Shown piece after piece: positions 1-9,214 of a stretch of 64,000 nt of DNA (the stretch's first letter is position 1; each line of letters starts with the position of its first letter). Made by a program: the position numbers and the translations under genes. Location of the stretch: NCBI RefSeq assembly GCF_017311415.1, contig NZ_JAEKIS010000003.1, positions 288,901 through 352,900 on the forward strand. The letters run 5' to 3'. Source of the stretch: Salipiger abyssi (GTDB lineage Bacteria > Pseudomonadota > Alphaproteobacteria > Rhodobacterales > Rhodobacteraceae). A model generated the notes under the pieces. The model had not been told where the DNA came from and did not search any database. It saw only the letters and a program-made list of their open reading frames with translations.

Positions 1-237
1 GGTGAAGCGCTGTTCGCCATCGGTCCATATCGTGCGGGTGGTAAAGCTGGTCTGTGTCATCGCTTCCAGCATCGCGCGGTCGAAACGCGCCGAATCGCCA
101 TCATTCGTCCGGGTGATCTGCCCCGTCACAGTCAGCAGGGGAGGGCCGGCGGGGGCGGGAAGCTCGGCAGCGGAAAGCGGCAGGGCGAGGCTCAGAAACA
201 CAAGCAGACTGCGGCAGAGAAGCGAAAGGAAGGGCAT
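1..237 (-). CDS. Exported protein, N-terminal fragment cut by the window edge
   Basis: The gene starts at the ATG complementary to 235-237 and runs off the left edge, so only 79 codons are present. They begin with a hydrophobic signal peptide (MPFLSLLCRSLLVFLSLALP) with an Ala-rich cleavage region near residue 24. The mature part begins with LLTVTGQITRTNDG and then RFDRAMLEAM. This looks like the small periplasmic proteins with an oxidoreductase molybdopterin-binding fold that occur next to signalling genes in Rhodobacteraceae, but that link rests on a short piece and is an inference. The divergent neighbour is a response regulator, which fits such a setting. Confidence 0.6.
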   Translation of the reverse strand, partial: MPFLSLLCRSLLVFLSLALPLSAAELPAPAGPPLLTVTGQITRTNDGDSARFDRAMLEAMTQTSFTTRTIWTDGEQRFT

Positions 238-482
238 GTCACGGCTCCGTTTTTCGGGGCGGCAGGGCCGAGTGCCCCTGTGGTGGGCACGGGCATCGGT
301 TTGCCGCTCTTCATCGAGGCCTAGGCCATGTTCGTTAAGAAACCCGCCACACGGTTGCGATTTTTGCGCGGTCCGCGGATCGGCGTGGCAAATAGTGCGG
401 TGTTAACGGTTTGCCCGCAATTTCGCCGGCAGAATGTGATCGCCAGCCTCGTGATTCGCAGTGACCGCCAGGGAGATGCTTT

Positions 483-1130
483 GTGCGCGCGACCCAAGAA
501 ACGCAAACCGTGCCCTTGCTGCGCGTTCTGATCGCCGACGATCACGATCTGCTGCGCGACACGCTGGAGCTGTTTCTGGAAAGCGAGGGCGATTTCGAAA
601 CGGTCAGCGTGGCGAGCTTCTATGAGGCTGAAAAGCTGGTGAAGGCCGGCGAATATTTCGATCTGGTGCTGCTCGATTATTCGATGCCGGGGATGAACGC
701 GCTCGATGGGCTCTACCGGATGACCGCGCTCGAGGGGGCGCGGCGCGTGGCGGTCATCTCGGGCACCGCCAGCCGCGATGTGGCGGAAAAGGTGCTGGAG
801 GCGGGGGCGGCGGGGTTTGTGCCCAAGACGCTCTCGGCGAAATCGCTGGTCAATGCGGTGCGCTTCATGGCGATGGGTGAGCAATACGCGCCGCTGGAAT
901 TCATGCGCGGGGAGGAGCGCGTGCCGAACCCGATGGCGGAGCGGCTGTCGCGGCGCGAACTGGAGGTGCTGGAGGGGCTGACGCAGGGCAAGTCGAACAA
1001 GGAGATCGCGCGCAATCTCGAAATCCGCGAGCCGACGGTCAAGCTGCATGTAAAGACGCTCTACCGCAAGATCGGCGCGGCGAACCGCACTCAGGCGGCG
1101 CTATTGGCGCGCGAAGCGGGGTTGTTCTGA
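483..1130 (+). CDS. NarL/FixJ-family response regulator
   Basis: This is a 215-residue two-domain regulator. The receiver domain (about residues 13-130) has the acidic pair D19-D20, the probable phosphoacceptor D65 in LVLLDYSMPG and the conserved K115 in GFVPKT. A LuxR-type helix-turn-helix follows (about 150-215) with LSRRELEVLEGL, SNKEIARNL and VKLHVKTLYRKI. It is expected to bind DNA after phosphorylation by a sensor kinase, which is not in this window. The start is a GTG with no strong ribosome site; starting inside the protein would cost little of the receiver. The target genes cannot be read from the sequence. Confidence 0.9.
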   Translation: MRATQETQTVPLLRVLIADDHDLLRDTLELFLESEGDFETVSVASFYEAEKLVKAGEYFDLVLLDYSMPGMNALDGLYRMTALEGARRVAVISGTASRDVAEKVLEAGAAGFVPKTLSAKSLVNAVRFMAMGEQYAPLEFMRGEERVPNPMAERLSRRELEVLEGLTQGKSNKEIARNLEIREPTVKLHVKTLYRKIGAANRTQAALLAREAGLF

Positions 1131-1222
1131 TGATGCGGCAGGAGAACGGCGCAGGATGCGGAGGCCGGCCCGCATGGCAGCGCCTCGGATCCTGCCTGAA
1201 ACGGCGGATCATGTGGCGCCGG

Positions 1223-2119
1223 TCATACCCATTTCGCCATGGGCGGCAGGCTCATCAGCACAGCATTGGCATCATGCCCCGTCGCCAGACCGAACTTCGT
1301 GCCCCGATCATAGACCAGATTGTACTCGGCATAGAGGCCGCGATGCACCAGTTGCGCATCTTTTTCGGTTTCACCAAAGGGCATTGCCCGGCGCTTCTCC
1401 ACCAGCGGCAGATAGGCCGGCAGGAAGGCGTGGCCGATATCCCGGGTCAGGGCGAAATCCGCCTCCCAGTCGCCGGTATTGCGGTCATCCATGAAGATAC
1501 CGCCGACGCCGCGCGCCCGCTTGCGATGCGGGATGTAGAAATACTCGTCTGCCCAGGCCTTGAGCTCGGGGTAGAGTGTGGCGCCGTGCGGGTCGAGATG
1601 CGCTTTTTGCGTGGCGTGAAAATGCGCCGTGTCCTCAGGGTATTCGAGGCAGGGGTTGAGATCGGAGCCGCCGCCGAACCACCAGGCGCCGGGCGTCCAG
1701 AACATCCGCGTGTTCATATGCACCGCCGGCACATGCGGATTCTGCATATGCGCCACCAGGCTGATGCCCGAGGCCCAGAAGCGCGGATCGCTCTCGATGC
1801 CGGGCACGCCGCGCGCCGCCATCGCCTTTTGCGCCGCCGCCCCCAATGTGCCGTAGACGGTCGAGACGTTCACGCCGACCTTTTCGAACACCCGTCCGCC
1901 GCGCATCACGCTCATCAGCCCGCCGCCGGCATCGGACCCGTCATCGGCCTGCCGCGAGGTGGGCGTGACCTCGAACCGGCCCGCCGGCGCCGCCGAGAAC
2001 GGCCCGCTGACATGGCTGTCCTCCAGCGCCTCAAAGGCCGCGACGATCTCGTCGCGCAGCGTGCGGAACCAGTCCGAGGCGCGGGCCTTGCGCCCGGCGA
2101 AAGCGTCGATATCGGTCAT
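1223..2119 (-). CDS. hemF: Oxygen-dependent coproporphyrinogen III oxidase
   Basis: HemF oxidatively decarboxylates coproporphyrinogen III to protoporphyrinogen IX in heme synthesis, using O2. The 298-residue protein carries family signatures such as GGGSDLNPCLEYPED, HRKRARGVGGIFMDD and the C-terminal YAEYNLVYDRGTKFGL, and its length is normal. I start at MTDIDAF because GAGGAGAC lies just upstream; the reading frame is open seven codons further. It lies downstream of a short-chain dehydrogenase gene on the same strand, with a 56-bp gap. No obvious regulatory site is seen in that gap. Confidence 0.95.
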   Translation of the reverse strand: MTDIDAFAGRKARASDWFRTLRDEIVAAFEALEDSHVSGPFSAAPAGRFEVTPTSRQADDGSDAGGGLMSVMRGGRVFEKVGVNVSTVYGTLGAAAQKAMAARGVPGIESDPRFWASGISLVAHMQNPHVPAVHMNTRMFWTPGAWWFGGGSDLNPCLEYPEDTAHFHATQKAHLDPHGATLYPELKAWADEYFYIPHRKRARGVGGIFMDDRNTGDWEADFALTRDIGHAFLPAYLPLVEKRRAMPFGETEKDAQLVHRGLYAEYNLVYDRGTKFGLATGHDANAVLMSLPPMAKWV

Positions 2120-2175
2120 CAGTGTCTCCTCGCATCCCACCGGCCCGTGTTAGCGGCAAGCGCCGCGCGGGGCAA

Positions 2176-2976
2176 TCAATGCGCGGGAGCGGCCACCGGA
2201 TCGAGCAGGGTGCGACCGCCATCGACGGTCAGGATCTGCCCTGTCATGAAGCCCGAGCCCTCGGAGGCAAGGAATTGCACCGCCTCGGCCAGCGCGCCGG
2301 GCCCCGCGATGCGGCCCAGCGGCGTGTGTTCCTCGATCTCGCGGCGATAATCGGGGTTCGCCTTCAGCTTGTCCTTGAGGCTGGCGGACATGACCGAGCC
2401 GAAGCCTACGCCGTTCACCCGGATCTTGTTCGGGGCCAGCGACACCGCCAGCGAGCGGGTCATCTGGTCGAGCGCGGCGCAGGAGACCGAATAGGCCATC
2501 AGCTTCTGCTGGGTGCGCCGCGAGGCGATGGAGGAGAGGTTGATGATCGCGCCGGCCTGACGCTCATTGTCGCCACTGGTCTGCTTGATCATGCGGTTGG
2601 CGACGATCTGGCTCAGCCGCAGCGCCGGCATGAGGTTCTGCCCCAGCAGCGTCTCAACCGTCTCGTCTTCGAGATCGAGCGGATCGGAAGGCATCATCTG
2701 GCGCGCGCCGTTCACCAGGATATCGACCCGGTCGAAGGCGTCGAGCGTGGCCGAGAGCAGGTTGGCAAGCGTCAGCCGCTCGCGCAGGTCGCCGGCGAAG
2801 TAACACATGTTGCCGCCGTCGGTCTCCTGCCCGCATTCCTTGGCGAGGCGGTTCTCGTCCATATCCGCGAACATGACATTCGCGCCCTTGTTGGCGAAAT
2901 GGCGGGCGATTGCGAGACCCACGCCATTGGCGGCGCCGGTGACGATGGCGGTCTTGCCTTCGATGGAATAGCTCAT
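2176..2976 (-). CDS. SDR-family NAD(P)-dependent oxidoreductase
   Basis: This 266-residue protein is a classical short-chain dehydrogenase. It has the N-terminal TGAANGVGLAIA cofactor loop (TGxxxGxG), the MFADMD strand end that sets cofactor choice, VNGA in place of NNAG, and the catalytic set around SSIASRRTQQKLMAYSVSCA (Ser, Tyr). The usual YxxxK lysine is replaced: the tyrosine is followed by SVSC rather than SxxK. That change could lower or alter activity. The C-terminal part with LTVDGG is typical. The substrate is unknown. It sits just upstream of hemF and may be cotranscribed with it. Confidence 0.88.
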   Translation of the reverse strand: MSYSIEGKTAIVTGAANGVGLAIARHFANKGANVMFADMDENRLAKECGQETDGGNMCYFAGDLRERLTLANLLSATLDAFDRVDILVNGARQMMPSDPLDLEDETVETLLGQNLMPALRLSQIVANRMIKQTSGDNERQAGAIINLSSIASRRTQQKLMAYSVSCAALDQMTRSLAVSLAPNKIRVNGVGFGSVMSASLKDKLKANPDYRREIEEHTPLGRIAGPGALAEAVQFLASEGSGFMTGQILTVDGGRTLLDPVAAPAH

Positions 2977-3022
2977 GCAGCGGTCCCTGCGATTTGTCCC
3001 CTGGGCGGGACGTTAGCGAAGA

Positions 3023-4000
3023 TCATCGGTTCGGGCGAGAGGCGTGAAGGATCTTGAACCGGTTGTCGCCGGCGGTTTCCGCACTGTCGCGAAACTGTGC
3101 CTCAAGAGCGGTCTCGTAGGGCAGGTGGCGGTTGGCCACCAGCCAGAGATGGCCCGAAGGCTTCAGCATGCGCTTGGCGGCGGCGATAAAGGCCTGGCCG
3201 AGCGCCGGATCGGATTTACGCCCGGTATGGAAGGGCGGATTCATCACCACGGCGTCGAGCGGCTCGGGCGGTGTCCAGGCGGTGGCATCGGCCCAGTGAA
3301 ACCGCACGCGCGGGTCGGCAACGTTGCGCCGCGCGCAGTCGAGCGCGCTGTGATCGGCCTCGACCAGATGCAGTTCGGCGAGGCTGTCGCGCGCCAGCAG
3401 CCCGGTGGCGAGCCCGCCCCAGCCGGCGCCGAGGTCGGCGACGCGCGCGCCAAGCTTGGCAGGCAGGGCGGCGAGCAGCGCCTCGGAGCCCGGATCGGGC
3501 GCGTCGGCGGAGAACACGCCCGGCGCGGTCCAGAGACCGTAGCTGTTCTGCGCCGGGCCGCGCGCCCAGTCGGCAAAGGCGTCGGAGGCTGTGAACCAGA
3601 CGGTCTTGCCATGCGCCTTGGAGACCTGACCCAGCAGCGCCCCCCGGGCTTTCACAGCTTTGGCGAGCGGTTCGATGCCATCGGTTTTCTGCCCGTCGAG
3701 CACGATCAGCCCGCCGGGCGCGGCGTTGCAGGCCATGGCGACGCGCGCCTCGGCGAGATCGCGGGCGCGGGGCAGGAAGACGATGGCGGCGGCAAAATCG
3801 CCCTCGGGCGCCAGCGTCACCGGTACGCCGCGCGCCGTCCAGGCGTCGTGATCGGGCTTGAATCCCTGCACCACGGTGCAACGGTCGAGCGGCAGGGCAT
3901 CGGAATAGAGATCCCCCGGCGCGCCGATCAGCAGGATCGGCCCTTCAGCGGGCAGGGTCAGGCCCGCCTCTGTCGCAAAACTCAGTCTGTCGGCTGTCAT
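3023..4000 (-). CDS. RsmC-like class I methyltransferase (16S rRNA G1207 type)
   Basis: This 325-residue protein has two methyltransferase-like halves, as in RsmC. The N-terminal half (about 1-160) lacks a clear cofactor motif. The C-terminal half holds the SAM-binding VADLGAGWGGLA and the NPPFHTG motif typical of N-methylating enzymes acting on bases in RNA or DNA. By family, the role is N2-methylation of a guanine in 16S rRNA. It lies upstream of the SDR-hemF pair on the same strand and is followed, with a 46-bp gap, by the SDR gene. The specific RNA target is inferred from the family. Confidence 0.82.
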   Translation of the reverse strand: MTADRLSFATEAGLTLPAEGPILLIGAPGDLYSDALPLDRCTVVQGFKPDHDAWTARGVPVTLAPEGDFAAAIVFLPRARDLAEARVAMACNAAPGGLIVLDGQKTDGIEPLAKAVKARGALLGQVSKAHGKTVWFTASDAFADWARGPAQNSYGLWTAPGVFSADAPDPGSEALLAALPAKLGARVADLGAGWGGLATGLLARDSLAELHLVEADHSALDCARRNVADPRVRFHWADATAWTPPEPLDAVVMNPPFHTGRKSDPALGQAFIAAAKRMLKPSGHLWLVANRHLPYETALEAQFRDSAETAGDNRFKILHASRPNR

Positions 4001-4025
4001 GGCAGGGCCGGCGCGGGCGCGCGGC

Positions 4026-4388
4026 TCACTCCTTTTCCATGGTGCATTGCAGCGGGTGCTGGTGGCGCCGGGCGAAATCCATCACCTGGCCCACCTTGGT
4101 CTCGGCAATTTCGTGGCTGAAGACCCCGACGACGGCAACGCCCTTTTTGTGGACGGTCAGCATGATCTCAAACGCCTGCGCGTGCGACATGCCGAAAAAC
4201 CGTTCGAGCACATGCACGACGAATTCCATCGGCGTGTAATCGTCGTTCAGCAGCAGCACCTTGTAAAGCGGCGGGCGCTTTGTCTTGGGCTTGGTCTGAA
4301 GGACCACATCGGCATCGCCCTCGCCGTCGTCGGTGGACGAGGGCCGGTTGGCGAGGCGGACGGTTTTTTCCGTGATGGTGAATGTCAT
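4026..4388 (-). CDS. clpS: ATP-dependent Clp protease adaptor ClpS
   Basis: ClpS binds the N-terminal domain of ClpA and delivers N-end-rule substrates to ClpAP. The 120-residue protein has a flexible N-terminal arm of about 38 residues, followed by the folded domain with [16 protein letters not shown], the [11 protein letters not shown] helix and [10 protein letters not shown], all characteristic of ClpS. The clpA gene is not adjacent here. The 25-bp gap to the downstream RsmC-like gene suggests they could share a transcript. It is divergent from the HAD phosphatase gene at 4485. Confidence 0.96.
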   Translation of the reverse strand: MTFTITEKTVRLANRPSSTDDGEGDADVVLQTKPKTKRPPLYKVLLLNDDYTPMEFVVHVLERFFGMSHAQAFEIMLTVHKKGVAVVGVFSHEIAETKVGQVMDFARRHQHPLQCTMEKE

Positions 4389-4484
4389 CTCGGGCTCAAG
4401 GCGCTTTGCGGTTCAAGGTTCGAAGCGTCTATATAAAACGGCGCAGCCCGCGAGGAAAGGGTTGCACGACGGAGTCTCTCTTAT

Positions 4485-5183
4485 ATGACGCGGAATTTGC
4501 AAACAATCGGTTTCGATGCGGACGATACGCTCTGGCATAACGAGCGGTTTTTCCAGCTGACGCAGCAGCGATTCGCAGACTTGCTTGCGGAACATGCAGA
4601 TGCCAAACATCTGGACGCCAGGCTGCTGGAGGCGGAGCGGCGCAATATCGGCCACTATGGATTCGGGGTGAAGGGCTTTGTCCTGTCGATGATCGAAACC
4701 GCCATCGAGGTGACCGAGGGGCGGGTGCCGGGCGCGGTGATCGGCGAGATTCTCAAGGCGGGACAGGAGATGCTGGCGCATCCGATTGAACTGCTGCCGC
4801 ATGCGCGCGAGGCGGTCGAAGAGCTGGCGGAGGGGCATAACCTGGTGCTGATCACCAAGGGCGACCTGCTGCATCAGGAACGCAAGCTGGCGCAATCCGG
4901 GCTGGGCGAGCTGTTCGATGCGGTGGAGATCGTCTCGGACAAGCAGCCCGAGACCTACTCGCGGATCTTTGCGCAGACCCCGGGCGGTGCTGAGGCGGCG
5001 ATGATGGTGGGCAACTCGCTGAAATCCGATGTCCGGCCCGCCATCGAGGCGGGCAGCTGGGGTGTTTACGTGCCGCACGATCTGATGTGGACGCTGGAAA
5101 TGGCCGATAAACCGGTGCATCCGCGTTTTGTCGAGCTGCCCGATTTGGGGGCGCTGCCGGGGCTTGTTGCTCGCATCGGTTGA
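4485..5183 (+). CDS. HAD-superfamily hydrolase
   Basis: This 232-residue phosphatase-type HAD protein has motif I FDADDTLWHN (nucleophile D11, acid D13), motif II with T in LVLITKGD, and motif IV in MVGNSLKSDV. An alpha-helical cap between about residues 20 and 95 places it in the class with C1 caps. The likely reaction is hydrolysis of a small phosphorylated metabolite, but the substrate cannot be told. The gene is divergent from clpS, with a 96-bp gap that must hold both promoters. A gap of 218 bp follows before the carboxypeptidase gene. Confidence 0.85.
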   Translation: MTRNLQTIGFDADDTLWHNERFFQLTQQRFADLLAEHADAKHLDARLLEAERRNIGHYGFGVKGFVLSMIETAIEVTEGRVPGAVIGEILKAGQEMLAHPIELLPHAREAVEELAEGHNLVLITKGDLLHQERKLAQSGLGELFDAVEIVSDKQPETYSRIFAQTPGGAEAAMMVGNSLKSDVRPAIEAGSWGVYVPHDLMWTLEMADKPVHPRFVELPDLGALPGLVARIG

Positions 5184-5401
5184 GTCGGCGGCGAGGCGCC
5201 TGCCACAATTTCGCCGCAATCGCTTTTCTTGGGCATGTGCACAAGCGCGGCGCTAAATGTGGATTTTTGCTTCGGAAAAAGGCCAGAAAACCAATAAATT
5301 GCAGGGTTTCTTTGATGTGGATCTCGTGCTACATTTATCCTTAATGACAAGAATGCTCATCGGAAAAATCCGGGGGCGAGAGGCAGCAAAAGGCGGATAC
5401 C

Positions 5402-6925
5402 GTGACGGGACGGCGTAGGCAACGGCCGGGCCGAGCAGGCCTGTATGTTTTCACAATAGTATGGATGCTCATCGCGGTACCGATGAGCGTAATGGCGGCG
5501 CCTTATGCCGCGATGGTGATGGACGCGCGATCTGGCGAAGTCCTTCATGCGGAGAATGCGGATACGCCGCTGCATCCGGCATCGCTCACCAAGATGATGA
5601 CGCTCTATATCGCCTTCGAGGCGGTCGAGCATGGCGAGCTGAGCATGGACACGCTCGTAACCGTGTCGCGCAACGCAGCCGCCGAGCCGCCGTCGAAGCT
5701 GGGGCTTCGGCAGGGGCAGAAGATCAAGCTGCGCTATCTGGTGCGCGCCGCGGCGGTGAAATCGGCCAACGATGCCGCCACCGCCATCGGCGAGGCGATT
5801 GCCGGGTCCGAGGCCGCCTTTGCCCGCCGGATGAACCGCACCGCCAAGGCGATGGGCATGACCCGGACCAATTTCAAGAACGCCAACGGCCTGACCGAGA
5901 GCGGGCATATGTCGACCGCTCGCGACATGTCGATGCTGGGCCGGCACATGATCTATGATTATCCGCAGTATTATAACCTGTTCTCGCGGGTCACGACCCA
6001 TGCGGGGATGCGTGAGGTGGCCAATACCAACCGCCGCTTCCTGGGGCAGTATCGCGGTGCCGACGGCATCAAGACCGGCTATACCCGCGCCGCCGGCTTC
6101 AACCTCGTGGCCTCCGCTGAGCGCGGACAGGAGCGGATTATCACCACGGTGTTCGGGGGTCGCTCCACCGCGTCGCGCAACGCCAAAGTGGCCGAGCTGA
6201 TGGATCTGGGGTTCAAGCGGGCGGGCACCCGCGTTGCCCTGCGTCGGCCCGGCAAGCCGCCCTATCTCGGCAACAAGGATCTGGGCAATATCGCCGTAGC
6301 CCGCAGCGCCGATCCTTCGCCGGACGGGGCGCGTGGCAAGACGGTCCGCGTGGTGAGCGCGGCGGTTACCCGCAGTCTGCGGCCGCAATCCCGCCCGGGT
6401 GCCTCGGGCACCGATGTGGCGCCGCTGGTGGCCAGCGTCGAGGGCGATATCGAAACCGTTCTGGCGTCGGTGCAGACCGCCGAGGTCGCGGCAGAGCCCG
6501 CGCCGGTGCCGGAGCAGGTGGCGGATGCTTCGGACGTGGCTCCGGGCGCTTCGGTCAAGCCGGTGCGCCGTCCCAAGGGCATCGTGCTGGCCAGCGCCGC
6601 CGCGGTGGCCGCCGCGGTGGCCGCCGCAGAGCCCGTCGCCGAGCCGGTCGAGGAACAGGAGGTCGTCACCCGGCTGTCCACCTCCGGCGGGCGCCACTGG
6701 GGCATCAATGTGGGCCGCTATCCCAGCCGCTACTCTGCCGAGAAGGTGCTGCTGAAAACCGCGCTGATGGAGACCAGCACGCTTGATGGCTCCCTGCGCA
6801 AGGTGGTGAACCGCAGCAGTGGCTTCGACGCCAATTTCATGGGGCTGAGCCGCGAAACAGCAGATCTCGCCTGCCGTCGCCTTCAGGCTCGTCAGGTGAC
6901 CTGTTTCATGATCGGCCCGAGCTGA
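5402..6925 (+). CDS. D-alanyl-D-alanine carboxypeptidase with C-terminal SPOR-like domain
   Basis: This penicillin-binding protein trims the terminal D-Ala of peptidoglycan peptides. It has an N-terminal membrane/signal segment (about residues 13-32), the active-site S61-L-T-K64, S121-A-N123 and K224-T-G226 motifs, and a 507-residue length. After the catalytic part comes a long linker rich in Ala, Val, Glu and Pro (about 300-420) with a short tandem DNA repeat near 6596-6630. A C-terminal region of about 80 residues (GGRHWGINVGRYPSRYSAEK onward) looks like a SPOR peptidoglycan-binding domain. The start is GTG. A paralogue without the SPOR part lies at 15168. A terminator follows at 6978. Confidence 0.93.
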   Translation: MTGRRRQRPGRAGLYVFTIVWMLIAVPMSVMAAPYAAMVMDARSGEVLHAENADTPLHPASLTKMMTLYIAFEAVEHGELSMDTLVTVSRNAAAEPPSKLGLRQGQKIKLRYLVRAAAVKSANDAATAIGEAIAGSEAAFARRMNRTAKAMGMTRTNFKNANGLTESGHMSTARDMSMLGRHMIYDYPQYYNLFSRVTTHAGMREVANTNRRFLGQYRGADGIKTGYTRAAGFNLVASAERGQERIITTVFGGRSTASRNAKVAELMDLGFKRAGTRVALRRPGKPPYLGNKDLGNIAVARSADPSPDGARGKTVRVVSAAVTRSLRPQSRPGASGTDVAPLVASVEGDIETVLASVQTAEVAAEPAPVPEQVADASDVAPGASVKPVRRPKGIVLASAAAVAAAVAAAEPVAEPVEEQEVVTRLSTSGGRHWGINVGRYPSRYSAEKVLLKTALMETSTLDGSLRKVVNRSSGFDANFMGLSRETADLACRRLQARQVTCFMIGPS

Positions 6926-6977
6926 GCGAGACCAAGACCGCACCGGCGAAAACGCCGGGCGGACCTCCAGAGCCCTG

Positions 6978-7008
6978 CCCCCGGCCACCTCGCCGGGGGT
7001 TTTCTTTT
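6978..7008 (+). terminator. Intrinsic terminator after the carboxypeptidase gene
   Basis: A 7-bp GC stem (CCCCCGG at 6978-6984 paired with CCGGGGG at 6993-6999) is followed by a T-rich run (ttttcttttg). It lies 53 bp after the stop codon and between this gene and the convergent ruvB. Confidence 0.8.
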
Positions 7009-7020
7009 GCGGGGTGTTCT

Positions 7021-8046
7021 TCAGTCGAAGAGTGTCGCCTGCCCGGGCGGTTTCGGCGCGGCCATGCCGAGATGGGTCCAGGCGCGCTGTGCCAGCATCC
7101 GCCCGCGCGGGGTGCGTTGGATGAGCCCCTGTTGCAGCAGATAGGGCTCGATCACCTCCTCGATGGCGTCGCGGCTTTCCGACAGCGCCGCCGAGATCGT
7201 CTCGATCCCCACCGGGCCGCCGGCGTAGTGCTCGGCGATCAGCGTCAGATAGCGCCGGTCGGCGCCGTCGAGCCCTAGCCCGTCGACGCCCAGCCGGGTC
7301 AGTGAGCGGTCGGCCAGCGCCTGGGTCACCACGCCATTGCCCTCGACCACGGCGAAATCCACCACCCGGCGCAGCAGACGCCCGGCGATCCGGGGCGTGC
7401 CACGTGCGCGCCGCGCGATCTCGCGGGCGCCATCGGGCTCCGCCCGCACGCCGAGCTTTTCGGCGTTGCGGGTGACGATGCTGTTGAGCTCCTCCACCGT
7501 ATAGAATTGCAGCCGCGTCGGAATGCCGAAGCGGTCGCGCAGCGGCGTGGTCAGCAGCCCCAAACGGGTGGTCGCGCCGACCAGCGTGAAGGGTTGCAGC
7601 TCGATCCGCACGGTGCGCGCGGCGGGGCCTTCGCCGATCACTAGATCGAGCTCGTAATCCTCCATCGCCGGATAGAGCACCTCTTCCACCGCCGGATTCA
7701 GTCGGTGAATCTCGTCGATGAAGAGCACGTCGTTGCGTTCGAGATTGGTGAGGATCGCCGCCAGATCGCCGGCCTTGGCCAACACCGGGCCGGAGGTCAT
7801 GCGGAACCCCACGCCCAGCTCGCGCGCCATGATCTGCGCCAGCGTCGTCTTGCCGAGCCCGGGTGGGCCGTGAAACAGCGTGTGGTCCATCGCCTCGCCG
7901 CGCGCGCGGGCGGACTGGATGAAGACGCGCAGATTGGCGCGCGCCTCCGCCTGGCCGACGAAATCGTCGAGCATCTGCGGCCGGAGCGCGCGGTCGCGGT
8001 CCTCGGCCATCGGCTCGGGGCGCAGGGTCGGATCCGGTCCGGTCAT
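7021..8046 (-). CDS. ruvB: Holliday junction branch-migration ATPase RuvB
   Basis: RuvB is the hexameric AAA+ motor that drives branch migration of Holliday junctions together with RuvA. The 341-residue protein has Walker [10 protein letters not shown] (60-68), Walker B VLFIDEIH (D111-E112), sensor motifs around LVGATTR, and the C-terminal winged helix ending in TPRGR. It is the last gene of a ruvC-ruvA-ruvB cluster on the minus strand, 17 bp after ruvA. It converges on the carboxypeptidase gene across the terminator at 6978. Confidence 0.98.
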   Translation of the reverse strand: MTGPDPTLRPEPMAEDRDRALRPQMLDDFVGQAEARANLRVFIQSARARGEAMDHTLFHGPPGLGKTTLAQIMARELGVGFRMTSGPVLAKAGDLAAILTNLERNDVLFIDEIHRLNPAVEEVLYPAMEDYELDLVIGEGPAARTVRIELQPFTLVGATTRLGLLTTPLRDRFGIPTRLQFYTVEELNSIVTRNAEKLGVRAEPDGAREIARRARGTPRIAGRLLRRVVDFAVVEGNGVVTQALADRSLTRLGVDGLGLDGADRRYLTLIAEHYAGGPVGIETISAALSESRDAIEEVIEPYLLQQGLIQRTPRGRMLAQRAWTHLGMAAPKPPGQATLFD

Positions 8047-8063
8047 GGGTCAGCCCTTTCGCG

Positions 8064-8729
8064 TCATCCCTTGGGGGCGAGTAGCCGCAGCGCGGCGCGG
8101 ATCAGCTCGGCGGTATTGGCCTCGGGCGCCTCGCCCGCCGCCTGCGCCACCGCTGCCGCCGCCTCTCCCGGGGCATAGCCGAGATTGCTCAGCGCCGAAA
8201 GCGCCTCGGACTGCGCGGGGGCGGCAGGGGCAGGGCGCGGAGCGGCCGGGGCCGGCGTGACGGGCGCCGCGTCGTCGAGCACCTCGGGGCCGGCGCTGGC
8301 CACAGGGCCCACGCCCATCGCCATGACCGTCGGCGCCTTGTCCTTCAGCTCGTTCACCACGCGCTGCGCGGTCTTGGGGCCGATGCCCTTGGCGGCCTTG
8401 ATGGCGTTCCAGTCGCCGAGCGCGATGGCCCGGCTCACCCCGTCGGGGCCGAGCGTGCCGAGGATCGCCAGCGAGGCCTTGGCGCCCACGCCCTGCACCG
8501 ACATCAGCAGCCGGTGCCATTCCTTCTCCACCAGTGTGGGAAAGCCGAAGAGCTGCAACAGATCCTCGCGCACCAGCAGGTCGGTATAGAGCGCGGCGGC
8601 CTCGCCCGCGCGGGGCAGGGAGGCCAGCACCCGGTCGGAGCAATAGACCACATAGCCCACGCCACGCACGTCGATGAGGACGTGATCCTCGCCCTTGTAT
8701 TCGATCCGTCCGGCAACGCGCCCGATCAT
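8064..8729 (-). CDS. ruvA: Holliday junction-binding protein RuvA
   Basis: RuvA forms a tetramer that holds the four-way junction and loads RuvB. The 221-residue protein starts MIGRVAGRI, has the OB-fold N-terminal domain, two helix-hairpin-helix segments ([17 protein letters not shown] and [17 protein letters not shown]), an Ala/Pro-rich flexible linker, and the C-terminal domain III that contacts RuvB. The ATG overlaps the ruvC stop codon as ATGA, which fixes this start; the frame is open 15 codons further upstream. Translational coupling with ruvC is likely. Confidence 0.97.
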   Translation of the reverse strand: MIGRVAGRIEYKGEDHVLIDVRGVGYVVYCSDRVLASLPRAGEAAALYTDLLVREDLLQLFGFPTLVEKEWHRLLMSVQGVGAKASLAILGTLGPDGVSRAIALGDWNAIKAAKGIGPKTAQRVVNELKDKAPTVMAMGVGPVASAGPEVLDDAAPVTPAPAAPRPAPAAPAQSEALSALSNLGYAPGEAAAAVAQAAGEAPEANTAELIRAALRLLAPKG

Positions 8730-9214
8730 GCCTTTACCCTCATCCGCTGTGCGCCCAGGTGATGCGCATGACAAATGGCGATGGCCAGCGCATCCGCTGC
8801 ATCCGGTCCGGCGATCTCCACCCCTGGGAGCTGCATCTTCACCATATGGTCGATCTGCCGCTTGTCCGCATGGCCGACGCCCACCACGGTCTTTTTCACG
8901 CTATTGGGGGCATATTCGCCGACCTCCAGCCCGAACTGCGCCGGCACCAGCAACGCGATGCCGCGCGCCTGGCCGAGCTTCAGCGTGCCGGCGCCGTCGC
9001 GGTTGACGAAGGTCTGCTCCACCGCCGCGATCTCGGGCTGCCAACGGCTCAGCACCTCGGTGAGCTGGGAGTGCAGCGACAGCAGCCTGCCGGCCAGAGC
9101 GCCGGTGCCCGATTCGCAAATTCCGTTGGCGACATGGCGAAGACGGCTGCCTTCGGCGTCGATGATTCCCCATCCGAGATGCCGCAAGCCCGGATCGATG
9201 CCCAGAACCCTCAT
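8726..9214 (-). CDS. ruvC: Crossover junction endodeoxyribonuclease RuvC
   Basis: RuvC is the dimeric resolvase that cuts Holliday junctions. The 162-residue protein starts [10 protein letters not shown] and has the four acidic catalytic residues of the family: D7, E66, D138 and D141. A longer open frame extends upstream to 9838, but the family start is at 9214 and the extension has no homologous look. It heads the ruvCAB cluster and overlaps ruvA by four bases. No convincing LexA site is seen upstream. Confidence 0.97.
   Translation of the reverse strand: MRVLGIDPGLRHLGWGIIDAEGSRLRHVANGICESGTGALAGRLLSLHSQLTEVLSRWQPEIAAVEQTFVNRDGAGTLKLGQARGIALLVPAQFGLEVGEYAPNSVKKTVVGVGHADKRQIDHMVKMQLPGVEIAGPDAADALAIAICHAHHLGAQRMRVKA

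Noticed and set aside
379..404. CtrA-like half site TTAAC upstream of the response regulator
   Set aside because: The partner half site has two mismatches.
1130..2350. A 406-codon open frame on the plus strand
   Set aside because: It is antisense to hemF and part of the SDR gene and has a repetitive Arg/His/Ala composition.
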